In this document: positions 25,347-32,900 of the stretch, piece after piece
Layout of the letters: each line of letters begins with the position of its first letter
Numbering within the stretch: the stretch's first letter is position 1
NCBI RefSeq assembly: GCF_016642265.1
Contig: NZ_MRXX01000008.1
Coordinates: 44,592 to 88,079 of the forward strand
Source of the DNA: Streptococcus lactarius
GTDB taxonomy: Bacteria; Bacillota; Bacilli; Lactobacillales; Streptococcaceae
Length of the DNA stretch: 43,488 nucleotides
Direction: 5' to 3'
Notes under the pieces: generated by a model
Database searches by the model: none
Told to the model about the DNA's origin: nothing
Seen by the model: only the letters and a program-made list of their open reading frames with translations
Made by a program: the position numbers and the translations under genes

Positions 25347-26315
25347 GTGAAATATGAACGTAAAAAATTATTGGCTAAGCTTGCTTACCTATATTATATT
25401 GAAGAAAAGAGTCAGTCAGAGATTGCTGCTGAAACTGGCATTTATAGGACAACAGTCAGTAGAATGTTAACTGAAGCTAAAAGGGAAAGAATTGTCAAAA
25501 TTGAAATTGAGAGTTTCGATAGCAAACTATTTCGTTTGGAGAATTATGTCAAAGAGAAATATCATATTAGCGAATTAGAAATTGTACCAAATATTGAGGA
25601 TGAACCTTTGTGGGATTTGGAACAACGTCTAGCTCGATCGGTTGCTGGTATGGTTCGTTCTCTTTTACAGGATGGAATGAATATTGGTTTTTCCTGGGGG
25701 AAAAGTCTCAGCCTTCTTGTTGATCAAATTGGTAGTAAGCGCTTAGAAAATGTACATTTTTATCCACTAGCAGGAGGACCCAGTCATATCCATGCCCGTT
25801 ACCATGTAAACACCTTGATTTATAATATGACTAGTAAATTTCATGGGGAGTGTCGTTTTATCAATGCGACAATTATTCAGGAAAATAAGGAATTGGCAGA
25901 AGGAATCCTAACATCGAAATATTTTGATGATTTAAGAGAGAGCTGGGAAAATTTAGATATTGCAGTGGTAGGTATTGGTGGTCCTGCAGATACACATAAT
26001 CCACAATGGTTTGATATGCTTACGGACCAAGATTTTTCAAAATTACAGTCTGAAGAAGCAATTGGAGAGGTTTGCTGTCGTTTTTTCGATAGGAAAGGAA
26101 AACCGGTGTATCAAGATTTACAAGAAAGAACCGTTGCTATAACACTGGAAAAACTGAAGCAAATTCCTAAAACAGTTTCTTTGGCATATGGAGAAAGAAA
26201 AGCAGGGGCGATACTTTCGGTTATAAAAGCAGGCTATATTAATCATCTCGTAACCGATGAAGCGACGATTTTGAGAATGTTAGAGTTAGATGACGATTTT
26301 ACTTTCAAAAAATAA
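25347..26315 (+). CDS. SorC family sugar-binding transcriptional regulator
   Basis: A 322-residue SorC/CggR-type regulator. The N-terminal HTH is YYIEEKSQSEIAAETGIYRTT. The large C-terminal effector domain contains NIGFSWGKSLS, PLAGGPSH and the VAVVGIGGPA-like segment IAVVGIGGPADTH. The start is GTG at 25347 with AGGAG 7-8 bases upstream. It is probably the direct sensor of a sugar phosphate for the neighbouring operon; the palindrome CACAAATGTG found before the PTS genes and before the radical enzyme is a candidate binding site. A terminator follows directly, so the PTS operon has separate transcription. Confidence 0.9.
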   Translation: MKYERKKLLAKLAYLYYIEEKSQSEIAAETGIYRTTVSRMLTEAKRERIVKIEIESFDSKLFRLENYVKEKYHISELEIVPNIEDEPLWDLEQRLARSVAGMVRSLLQDGMNIGFSWGKSLSLLVDQIGSKRLENVHFYPLAGGPSHIHARYHVNTLIYNMTSKFHGECRFINATIIQENKELAEGILTSKYFDDLRESWENLDIAVVGIGGPADTHNPQWFDMLTDQDFSKLQSEEAIGEVCCRFFDRKGKPVYQDLQERTVAITLEKLKQIPKTVSLAYGERKAGAILSVIKAGYINHLVTDEATILRMLELDDDFTFKK

Positions 26316-26323
26316 TTATAAAG

Positions 26324-26349
26324 CTACTCAAAAATTGAGTGGTTTTTTT
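26324..26349 (+). terminator. Terminator after the regulator operon
   Basis: CTACTCAA (26324-26331) pairs with TTGAGTGG (26335-26342), including one G-U pair; tail T7. Confidence 0.88.
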
Positions 26350-26364
26350 CAATAGCCTCGAAAG

Positions 26365-26374
26365 CACAAATGTG
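26365..26374. promoter_or_regulatory. Candidate regulator operator, site 1
   Basis: The 10-bp palindrome CACAAATGTG (in AGCACAAATGTG) lies 40 bp upstream of the PTS -35. The same 12-mer occurs inverted at 28464-28475, just upstream of the radical enzyme gene. A second palindrome ACATATGT (26396-26403) lies between this site and the promoter. Confidence 0.6.
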
Positions 26375-26413
26375 CGTTATATAAAAATAAACAAACATAT
26401 GTCTAAAAAAATA

Positions 26414-26468
26414 TTGACAGTCGATATCAAGGATGATATATTACTGTTAAGAAATAAAAGCGCTTTCA
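26414..26468 (+). promoter_or_regulatory. PTS operon promoter with cre-like site
   Basis: TTGACA (26414-26419), 17 bp, TATATT (26437-26442). TAAAAGCGCTTTCA at 26455-26468 differs from the ideal catabolite-responsive element TGAAAGCGCTTTCA at one base. It covers the early transcribed region, where CcpA would block initiation or elongation. Confidence 0.8.
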
Positions 26469-26488
26469 AAATAAAAGGAGGTTTTACT

Positions 26489-26809
26489 ATGGAAGTCATT
26501 GTAGCAGATCAAATTATTATGGGATTAATTTTAAATGCTGGTGATGCCAAACAGCACATTTATCAAGCTTTATCATTCGCTAAAGAGGGGAACTTTGATT
26601 CCGCAGATAACGAAATCGAAAAGGCAAATGCAGCTCTTTTAGAAGCACATAACTTGCAGACACAATTTTTGGCCCAAGAAGCAGGTGGAACAAAGACAGA
26701 GATCACTGCTTTGTTTGTACACTCACAAGATCACTTAATGACATCAATTACAGAAATAAATTTGATTAAAGAAATGATTGACTTACGTAAAGAACTTTTA
26801 GTGAAATAA
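26489..26809 (+). CDS. PTS lactose/cellobiose-family EIIA component
   Basis: A 106-residue all-helical EIIA. The phosphorylated His78 is in VHSQDHLMTS, the family signature. It passes phosphate from HPr to the EIIB encoded next. The ATG at 26489 has AAAAGGAGG directly upstream; a longer frame starting inside the promoter is discounted. First gene of the operon EIIA-EIIB-EIIC-radical enzyme-aldolase-dehydrogenase. Confidence 0.94.
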   Translation: MEVIVADQIIMGLILNAGDAKQHIYQALSFAKEGNFDSADNEIEKANAALLEAHNLQTQFLAQEAGGTKTEITALFVHSQDHLMTSITEINLIKEMIDLRKELLVK

Positions 26810-26825
26810 CGAGGAGGAAAGTAAT

Positions 26826-27134
26826 ATGAAAATTGGTTTGTTTTGTGCAGCAGGTTTCTCAACAGGAATGTTAGTAAATAATATGAAAGTTGCAGCTCAA
26901 GAGTTAGGTATAGATGCAGAAATTGAAGCATATTCTCAGGCTAAATTAGCTGATTTTGCACCAGATCTTGATGTTGCATTATTAGGTCCACAAGTTGCCT
27001 ATACTTTAGATAAATCGAAGTCTATTTGTGACAAAAATCATGTTCCAATTGCAGTTATTCCTATGGCAGATTATGGAATGCTTGATGGAAAGAAAGTTTT
27101 AAATTTGGCTTTAGAGCTCATTGATGCAGTTTAG
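26826..27134 (+). CDS. PTS lactose/cellobiose-family EIIB component
   Basis: A 102-residue EIIB with the phosphocysteine loop CAAGFSTGM (Cys7) after the first strand MKIGLF. It phosphorylates the incoming sugar held by EIIC. The RBS is GAGGAGGAAAG upstream of the ATG; it lies 16 bp after EIIA and 9 bp before EIIC. The substrate of the system is inferred from the enzymes downstream to be a 1,5-anhydrohexitol (anhydroglucitol or anhydromannitol), not a disaccharide. Confidence 0.93.
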   Translation: MKIGLFCAAGFSTGMLVNNMKVAAQELGIDAEIEAYSQAKLADFAPDLDVALLGPQVAYTLDKSKSICDKNHVPIAVIPMADYGMLDGKKVLNLALELIDAV

Positions 27135-27143
27135 GAGGTTATC

Positions 27144-28445
27144 ATGGCTAAAATAGATTCTCAAAAAATCATTGGCCCAATCATGCGTTTTGTGAACATG
27201 CGTGGGATTATCGCACTTAAAGATGGGATGTTAGCAATTTTACCGCTGACAGTAGTTGGTAGCTTATTTTTGATTATAGGTCAACTACCATTTGAAGGAT
27301 TAAATCAAGCTATTGCAAGTGTTTTTGGTGAAACTTGGACAGAGCCCTTCATGCAGGTCTATTCTGGGACATTTGCCATCATGGGGTTAATTTCTTGTTT
27401 CTCAATTGGCTATTCATATGCAAAAAATAGTGGGGTTGAACCTCTCCCAGCAGGTGTTCTTTCCTTGTCTTCTTTCTTTATCTTGCTAAAATCTTCTTAT
27501 GTGCCAGCTAAAGGAGAACCTATAGGGGATGCTATAGCAAAAGTTTGGTTTGGTGGTCAAGGTATTATCGGAGCAATTATTATTGGTCTGGTGATAGGGG
27601 CCATTTATACACTTTTCATTCAAAAACATATTGTAATTAAAATGCCTGAGCAAGTCCCTCAAGCTATTGCAAAACAATTTGAAGCAATGATTCCAGCTTT
27701 TGTGGTGTTCCTACTTTCCATGATTGTTTACATTATTTCAAAAGTTGTCACAGGTGGTGGTACTTTTATCGAAATGATCTATGATGTAATTCAAGTTCCA
27801 TTGCAAGGTTTAACAGGTTCATTATATGGTGCAATCGGTATTGCATTCTTTATCTCCTTCTTATGGTGGTTCGGGGTACATGGTCAATCAGTTGTTAATG
27901 GTGTTGTGACAGCTTTACTACTTTCAAACCTAGATGCTAATAAATCTATGTTAGCGACTGGGAAGCTATCTGTTGAAAATGGTGCCCACATTGTAACACA
28001 ACAATTTTTAGATAGCTTCTTAATTCTATCTGGATCGGGTATTACCTTTGGGTTGGTTATTGCAATGCTATTTGCAGCAAAGTCAAAACAATATAAAGCT
28101 TTAGGTAAAGTAGCTGCTTTTCCAGCAATATTTAATGTCAATGAACCAGTTGTATTTGGATTTCCAATTGTTATGAATCCAGTTATGTTTCTACCATTTA
28201 TTTTGGTGCCTATATTAGCAGCTATTGTTGTGTATGGTTCGATTGCTATCGGATTTATGCAACCATTTTCAGGAGTTACTCTACCTTGGAGTACGCCGGC
28301 TATTATTTCAGGATTTATGGTTGGTGGATGGCAAGGTGCCATTGTACAGATAATTGTTTTAGGAATCTCCACACTTGTATACTTCCCGTTCTTTAAATTT
28401 CAAGATAAATTAGCTTATGCGAATGAACTAGAAGCTGAAAAATAG
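27144..28445 (+). CDS. PTS lactose/cellobiose-family EIIC permease
   Basis: A 433-residue membrane permease with about ten hydrophobic helices. Family features include LAILPLTVVGSLFLIIGQLP near the start and the substrate-site segment FNVNEPVVFGFPIVMNP (Asn-Glu-Pro) near residue 333, typical of cellobiose/chitobiose-type EIIC. It imports and, with EIIB, phosphorylates its sugar. RBS AGGAGG 5-10 bases upstream. Co-transcribed with EIIA and EIIB. The 142-bp gap downstream holds an operator-like palindrome and a second promoter for the radical enzyme. Confidence 0.93.
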   Translation: MAKIDSQKIIGPIMRFVNMRGIIALKDGMLAILPLTVVGSLFLIIGQLPFEGLNQAIASVFGETWTEPFMQVYSGTFAIMGLISCFSIGYSYAKNSGVEPLPAGVLSLSSFFILLKSSYVPAKGEPIGDAIAKVWFGGQGIIGAIIIGLVIGAIYTLFIQKHIVIKMPEQVPQAIAKQFEAMIPAFVVFLLSMIVYIISKVVTGGGTFIEMIYDVIQVPLQGLTGSLYGAIGIAFFISFLWWFGVHGQSVVNGVVTALLLSNLDANKSMLATGKLSVENGAHIVTQQFLDSFLILSGSGITFGLVIAMLFAAKSKQYKALGKVAAFPAIFNVNEPVVFGFPIVMNPVMFLPFILVPILAAIVVYGSIAIGFMQPFSGVTLPWSTPAIISGFMVGGWQGAIVQIIVLGISTLVYFPFFKFQDKLAYANELEAEK

Positions 28446-28463
28446 TGTTCGAAATGGCAACGA

Positions 28464-28473
28464 CACATTTGTG
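28464..28473. promoter_or_regulatory. Candidate regulator operator, site 2
   Basis: CACATTTGTG, the reverse complement of site 1 at 26365-26374; identity extends to 12 bp (AGCACAAATGTG). It lies 38 bp upstream of the -35 of the radical enzyme promoter, nearly the same spacing as site 1. Confidence 0.6.
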
Positions 28474-28511
28474 CTATTTTAGTTAAAACTAGCTATTCTA
28501 CAGAGTATTTA

Positions 28512-28540
28512 TTGAAATTTAAACGATTAAATGCTACTAT
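28512..28540 (+). promoter_or_regulatory. Internal promoter before the glycyl radical enzyme
   Basis: TTGAAA (28512-28517), 17 bp, TACTAT (28535-28540), 47 bp before the ATG. Confidence 0.65.
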
Positions 28541-28587
28541 AGTTACGAAAGAAAACAAAATAATTTCAAAAGAAAGGTTTATCAGAT

Positions 28588-31029
28588 ATGACAAACACAG
28601 TAGAAGTAGCAAGAACCTCCATCAAAACAGACTATTTTGGTAGTCTGACTGATCGGATGAATAAATATCGTGAAGATGTCTTAAACAAGAAGCCTTATAT
28701 CGACGCTGAACGTGCCGTTCTTGCAACTAAGGCATATGATCGTTATAAGGAACAACCAAATGTTCTTAAACGTGCCTATATGTTGAAAGAGATTCTTGAA
28801 AATATGACAATCTATATTGAGGATGAATCCATGATTGCTGGAAACCAAGCATCCTCTAATAAAGATGCTCCGATTTTCCCAGAATATACTTTGGAGTTTG
28901 TTCTTAAGGAATTGGATCTTTTTGAAAAGCGGGATGGCGATGTCTTCTATATTACGGAAGAAACAAAAGAGCAACTCCGTAGTATTGCACCATTCTGGGA
29001 AAATAATAATTTACGTGCAAGAGCTGGTGCTCTTCTACCTGAAGAAGTTTCTGTCTATATGGAAACGGGATTCTTCGGTATGGAAGGGAAGATGAATTCA
29101 GGAGATGCCCACTTAGCAGTAAATTATCAAAAATTATTGCAATATGGTTTGAAAGGTTTTGAAGAAAGAGCTCGTCAAGCTAAGGCAGCTCTTGACCTTA
29201 CGGATCCAGCTAGTATTGACAAGTACCATTTTTACGATTCTATCTTTATTGTAGTTGATGCTGTTAAGGCTTATGCTCAACGATTTGTGGAACTTGCTAA
29301 ACAACTTGCTGAGACAGCAACTCCTGAACGTAAGAAAGAATTGCTCGAAATTGCAGAGATTTGCTCAAAAGTTCCATACGAGCCTGCAAGTACATTTGCA
29401 GAGGCTGTTCAGTCTGTTTGGTTTATCCAATGTATACTTCAGATTGAATCAAATGGACACTCACTTTCATATGGACGTTTTGATCAATATATGTATCCAT
29501 ACGTTAAAGCTGATTTGGAAAGTGGACGGGAAACTGAAGAGAGTATTGTTGAACGCTTGACTAACCTTTGGATCAAGACTATTACAATTAACAAAGTACG
29601 TAGTCAAGCACATACCTTCTCATCTGCAGGTAGTCCGCTTTATCAAAACGTTACGATTGGTGGTCAAACACGTGATAAGAAAGATGCCGTCAACCCATTG
29701 TCTTATTTGGTGTTGAAGTCAGTTGCTCAAACTCACCTTCCTCAACCAAACTTAACTGTTCGTTATCATGCTGGTCTGGATGCCCGCTTCATGAACGAAT
29801 GTATCGAGGTTATGAAACTCGGATTCGGTATGCCTGCTTTCAATAATGATGAGATCATTATTCCATCCTTTATTTCAAAAGGTGTTCTTGAAGAAGATGC
29901 TTATGATTACAGTGCAATTGGTTGTGTAGAAACAGCTGTTCCAGGTAAATGGGGATATCGCTGTACAGGTATGAGTTATATGAACTTCCCTAAAGTTTTG
30001 CTCATTACGATGAATGATGGAATCGATCCTGCTTCTGGCAAGCGCTTTGCACCAAGCTTTGGTCACTTTAAAGATATGAAGAGCTTCGATGAATTGCAAA
30101 CGGCTTGGGACAAGACCTTACGCCACTTAACACGTATGAGTGTGATCGTAGAAAACTCTATCGACTTATCTCTTGAAAGAGAAGTGCCAGATATCCTCTG
30201 TTCAGCTTTGACAGATGACTGTATTGGACGTGGAAAACACCTAAAAGAAGGTGGAGCTGTCTACGATTATATTTCTGGTTTACAAGTGGGTATTGCAAAC
30301 TTATCCGATTCACTTGCAGCAATCAAGAAATTGGTATTTGAAGAAGGGCGCTTAACGCCACAAGAGCTATGGCATGCTCTGGAAACCGATTACGAGGGCG
30401 ACCGTGGAAAAGAAATCCAAGAGATGCTTATCCATGATGCACCGAAGTATGGAAACGATGATGACTATGCGGACAGCTTAGTTCGAGAAGCATACGATAT
30501 TTATGTGGATGAAATTGCTAAATATCCAAATACTCGATATGGACGTGGGCCAATCGGAGGAATTCGTTACTCAGGTACATCTTCTATTTCAGCCAATGTA
30601 GGACAAGGTCGTGGCACATTAGCTACTCCTGATGGTCGTAATGCTGGAACTCCGCTAGCAGAAGGATGTTCTCCATCCCACAATATGGACCAACATGGCC
30701 CAACATCTGTTCTAAAATCTGTTTCCAAATTACCAACAGATGAAATTGTTGGTGGTGTTCTACTGAACCAAAAAGTAAACCCACAAACTTTAGCAAAAGA
30801 AGAAGATAAATTAAAACTTATTGCTTTACTCCGTACGTTCTTTAATCGTCTACATGGATACCATATTCAATACAATGTGGTTTCTAGAGAGACATTATTA
30901 GATGCTCAAAAACATCCGGAAAAACACCGTGACTTAATTGTACGTGTCGCAGGCTACTCGGCTTTCTTCAATGTACTATCAAGAGCTACACAAGATGATA
31001 TTATTGGACGGACAGAGCATACTCTATAG
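28588..31029 (+). CDS. YbiW-like glycyl radical enzyme, probable 1,5-anhydroglucitol-6-phosphate lyase
   Basis: An 813-residue glycyl radical enzyme. The active site reads IGCVETA with thiyl Cys446 and Glu448; the radical loop RVAGYSAFFNVL places the glycyl radical at Gly789. Pyruvate formate-lyase has two adjacent cysteines instead, so the common name formate acetyltransferase is wrong for this protein. Length and many segments (ESNGHSLSYGRFDQYMYPY, GKWGYRCTGMS, DIIGRTEHTL) closely match E. coli YbiW (810 residues) as I remember it. YbiW opens the ring of 1,5-anhydroglucitol-6-P to 1-deoxyfructose-6-P. The FSA-type aldolase and GldA downstream complete that route. The exact anhydrohexitol is not decided. 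GAAAGG is the ribosome site. The enzyme is oxygen-sensitive, so the locus should work anaerobically. Confidence 0.85.
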   Translation: MTNTVEVARTSIKTDYFGSLTDRMNKYREDVLNKKPYIDAERAVLATKAYDRYKEQPNVLKRAYMLKEILENMTIYIEDESMIAGNQASSNKDAPIFPEYTLEFVLKELDLFEKRDGDVFYITEETKEQLRSIAPFWENNNLRARAGALLPEEVSVYMETGFFGMEGKMNSGDAHLAVNYQKLLQYGLKGFEERARQAKAALDLTDPASIDKYHFYDSIFIVVDAVKAYAQRFVELAKQLAETATPERKKELLEIAEICSKVPYEPASTFAEAVQSVWFIQCILQIESNGHSLSYGRFDQYMYPYVKADLESGRETEESIVERLTNLWIKTITINKVRSQAHTFSSAGSPLYQNVTIGGQTRDKKDAVNPLSYLVLKSVAQTHLPQPNLTVRYHAGLDARFMNECIEVMKLGFGMPAFNNDEIIIPSFISKGVLEEDAYDYSAIGCVETAVPGKWGYRCTGMSYMNFPKVLLITMNDGIDPASGKRFAPSFGHFKDMKSFDELQTAWDKTLRHLTRMSVIVENSIDLSLEREVPDILCSALTDDCIGRGKHLKEGGAVYDYISGLQVGIANLSDSLAAIKKLVFEEGRLTPQELWHALETDYEGDRGKEIQEMLIHDAPKYGNDDDYADSLVREAYDIYVDEIAKYPNTRYGRGPIGGIRYSGTSSISANVGQGRGTLATPDGRNAGTPLAEGCSPSHNMDQHGPTSVLKSVSKLPTDEIVGGVLLNQKVNPQTLAKEEDKLKLIALLRTFFNRLHGYHIQYNVVSRETLLDAQKHPEKHRDLIVRVAGYSAFFNVLSRATQDDIIGRTEHTL

Positions 31030-31044
31030 TAAAGAGGTATGTAT

Positions 31045-31713
31045 ATGGAATTTATGCTTGATACTTTAAATTTAGATGAGATAAAAAAATGGGCACGAGT
31101 GTTACCCCTTGCTGGGGTAACTTCGAACCCAACAATTGCCAAAAAAGAAGGGGATATTGATTTTTTTGATCGTATTCATAAGGTGCGGGAAATCATCGGA
31201 GGTTCTCCTTCCATTCATGTTCAAGTTGTCGCAAAAGATTATGAAGGAATTTTAAAAGATGCGGCTAAAATTCGCGAACAATGCGATGAAAATACCTATA
31301 TTAAAGTCCCAGTTACACCTGAAGGACTTGCTGCAATTAAAGTGTTAAAAGCAGAGGGTTACAAAATTACTGCAACAGCAATCTATACTGTTTTTCAAGG
31401 ACTGTTAGCGATTGAAGCAGGAGCCGACTATTTAGCACCTTATTACAATCGTATGGAAAACTTAAACATTGATTCAGCTCAGGTCATTTCTCAGTTAGCG
31501 AGTGCCATAGAGCGTAATCATTCATCAAGCAAAATTCTAGCAGCTTCCTTTAAAAATGTGGCTCAAATTAACAGAGCATTTAAAGAAGGAACACAAGCAA
31601 TTACGGCAGGAGCAGATGTCTTTGAAGCAGCTTTTGGAATGCCTTCTATTGCAAAAGCAGTAGATGACTTCGAGGCGGATTGGTCAGCTGTTCATCAAAA
31701 GAATACAATCTGA
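31045..31713 (+). CDS. Fructose-6-phosphate aldolase (FSA/TalC-type)
   Basis: A 222-residue class I aldolase of the short transaldolase family. Schiff-base Lys87 is in [12 protein letters not shown]; other FSA features are [20 protein letters not shown] and ILAASFKN. It resembles E. coli FsaA along its length. FSA cleaves 1-deoxyfructose-6-P or fructose-6-P by retro-aldol reaction; here the expected products are glyceraldehyde-3-P and hydroxyacetone. The ATG at 31045 has AAGAGG 7 bases upstream; the ATG two codons earlier is too close. It starts 15 bp after the radical enzyme stop. Often labelled transaldolase, but it lacks the length of a true transaldolase. Confidence 0.92.
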   Translation: MEFMLDTLNLDEIKKWARVLPLAGVTSNPTIAKKEGDIDFFDRIHKVREIIGGSPSIHVQVVAKDYEGILKDAAKIREQCDENTYIKVPVTPEGLAAIKVLKAEGYKITATAIYTVFQGLLAIEAGADYLAPYYNRMENLNIDSAQVISQLASAIERNHSSSKILAASFKNVAQINRAFKEGTQAITAGADVFEAAFGMPSIAKAVDDFEADWSAVHQKNTI

Positions 31714-31727
31714 TAAAGGAGGAATGT

Positions 31728-32819
31728 ATGAGAAATTTTGCAAGTCCATCCCGTTACATACAAGGTGAGAATGCTTTATTTCAAAATGCAAAACCTATTT
31801 TGGAACTAGGAAGTCATCCTGTCTTACTATGTGATTCAGTAGTCTATGATATCGTAGGAGAACGTTTTGAAAAGTATCTCCTCCGGTATGGCTTTACAGT
31901 CTTACCAGTGTTCTTCAATGGTGAAGCTTCTGATAATGAAATCAATCGTGTGGTCAGTCTGGCAGAAGAAAATGGCTGTGATTTGGTTATTGGACTTGGT
32001 GGAGGAAAGACCATCGACAGTGCAAAAGCGATTGCCGATCTTTTACAATCACCAGTTGTCATTGCTCCGACCATTGCCTCGACAGATGCTCCGGTTTCGG
32101 CCTTGTCAGTTATTTACACGGATGAGGGAGCCTTTGCTCGCTATATCTTCTATTCTAAAAATCCAGAATTGGTCTTGGTAGATAGTAAAGTGATCTCTCA
32201 AGCACCAAAACGTTTGCTCGCTTCTGGTATCGCAGATGGATTAGCGACTTGGGTCGAAGCGCGTGCGGTAATGCAAGCCAACGGAAAAAACATGTTAGGC
32301 AAACACCAAACTCTAGCGGGTGTCGCCATTGCGCAACGTTGTGAAGAAATCTTATTTGCTGATGGCCTCCAAGCTATGGCTGCTTGTGAAGCTAAGGTCG
32401 TAACTCCTGCTTTAGAAAACATCATTGAAGCCAATACCCTTCTCAGTGGGATCGGGTTTGAAAGTGGTGGCTTGGCAGCGGCCCACGCCATCCATAATGG
32501 CTTTACGGCCCTTGCTGGGGATATCCACCATTTGACACACGGTGAAAAAGTAGCTTATGGAACCTTGGTTCAATTGTTCTTGGAAAACCGTCCAAAAGAA
32601 GTTTTGGATAAATACATTCGCTTCTATCAACAAATTGGCATGCCAACGACTCTGAAAGAAATGCATCTTGAAAATGCAAGCTACGAAGATCTTCTCAAGG
32701 TTGGTCAACAGGCGACAATTGAAGGAGAAACTATCCATCAAATGCCATTTGAAGTGAAAGCATCTGATATTGCCCAAGCAATCGTAGCAGTAGATGCTTA
32801 CGTTCTAAGTTTAGACTAA
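31728..32819 (+). CDS. gldA: Glycerol dehydrogenase GldA
   Basis: A 363-residue iron/zinc-containing alcohol dehydrogenase. The NAD site is GLGGGKTIDSAKA, with the family segments APTIASTDAPVSALSVIY and zinc-ligand histidines in AAHAIHNGF and LTHGEKVAYG. It interconverts glycerol and dihydroxyacetone, and in E. coli also reduces hydroxyacetone to 1,2-propanediol, the role expected here to recycle NADH. The ATG at 31728 has AAAGGAGG upstream; the upstream extension overlaps the aldolase gene. Last gene of the operon, closed by a terminator. Confidence 0.95.
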   Translation: MRNFASPSRYIQGENALFQNAKPILELGSHPVLLCDSVVYDIVGERFEKYLLRYGFTVLPVFFNGEASDNEINRVVSLAEENGCDLVIGLGGGKTIDSAKAIADLLQSPVVIAPTIASTDAPVSALSVIYTDEGAFARYIFYSKNPELVLVDSKVISQAPKRLLASGIADGLATWVEARAVMQANGKNMLGKHQTLAGVAIAQRCEEILFADGLQAMAACEAKVVTPALENIIEANTLLSGIGFESGGLAAAHAIHNGFTALAGDIHHLTHGEKVAYGTLVQLFLENRPKEVLDKYIRFYQQIGMPTTLKEMHLENASYEDLLKVGQQATIEGETIHQMPFEVKASDIAQAIVAVDAYVLSLD

Positions 32820-32868
32820 ATTAAAATCTGTCATTCATTAAGAACGTGATTTCTTTCAAATACAAGAA

Positions 32869-32900
32869 CTCCCATACCTTACGGTAATGGGAGCTTTTTT
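32869..32900 (+). terminator. Terminator of the PTS-radical enzyme operon
   Basis: CTCCCAT (32869-32875) with ATGGGAG (32887-32893), inner ACC/GGT, then T6. It abuts the stop of the convergent carboxypeptidase gene. Confidence 0.88.

Noticed and set aside
28588..31029. Annotation as formate acetyltransferase (pyruvate formate-lyase)
   Set aside because: The active site is GCVE with one cysteine, whereas pyruvate formate-lyase has two adjacent cysteines; the operon contents also do not fit pyruvate metabolism.
31045..31713. Annotation as a true transaldolase
   Set aside because: The 222-residue length and the [10 protein letters not shown] and APYYNRM motifs are those of the FSA subgroup; partner genes call for an aldolase.
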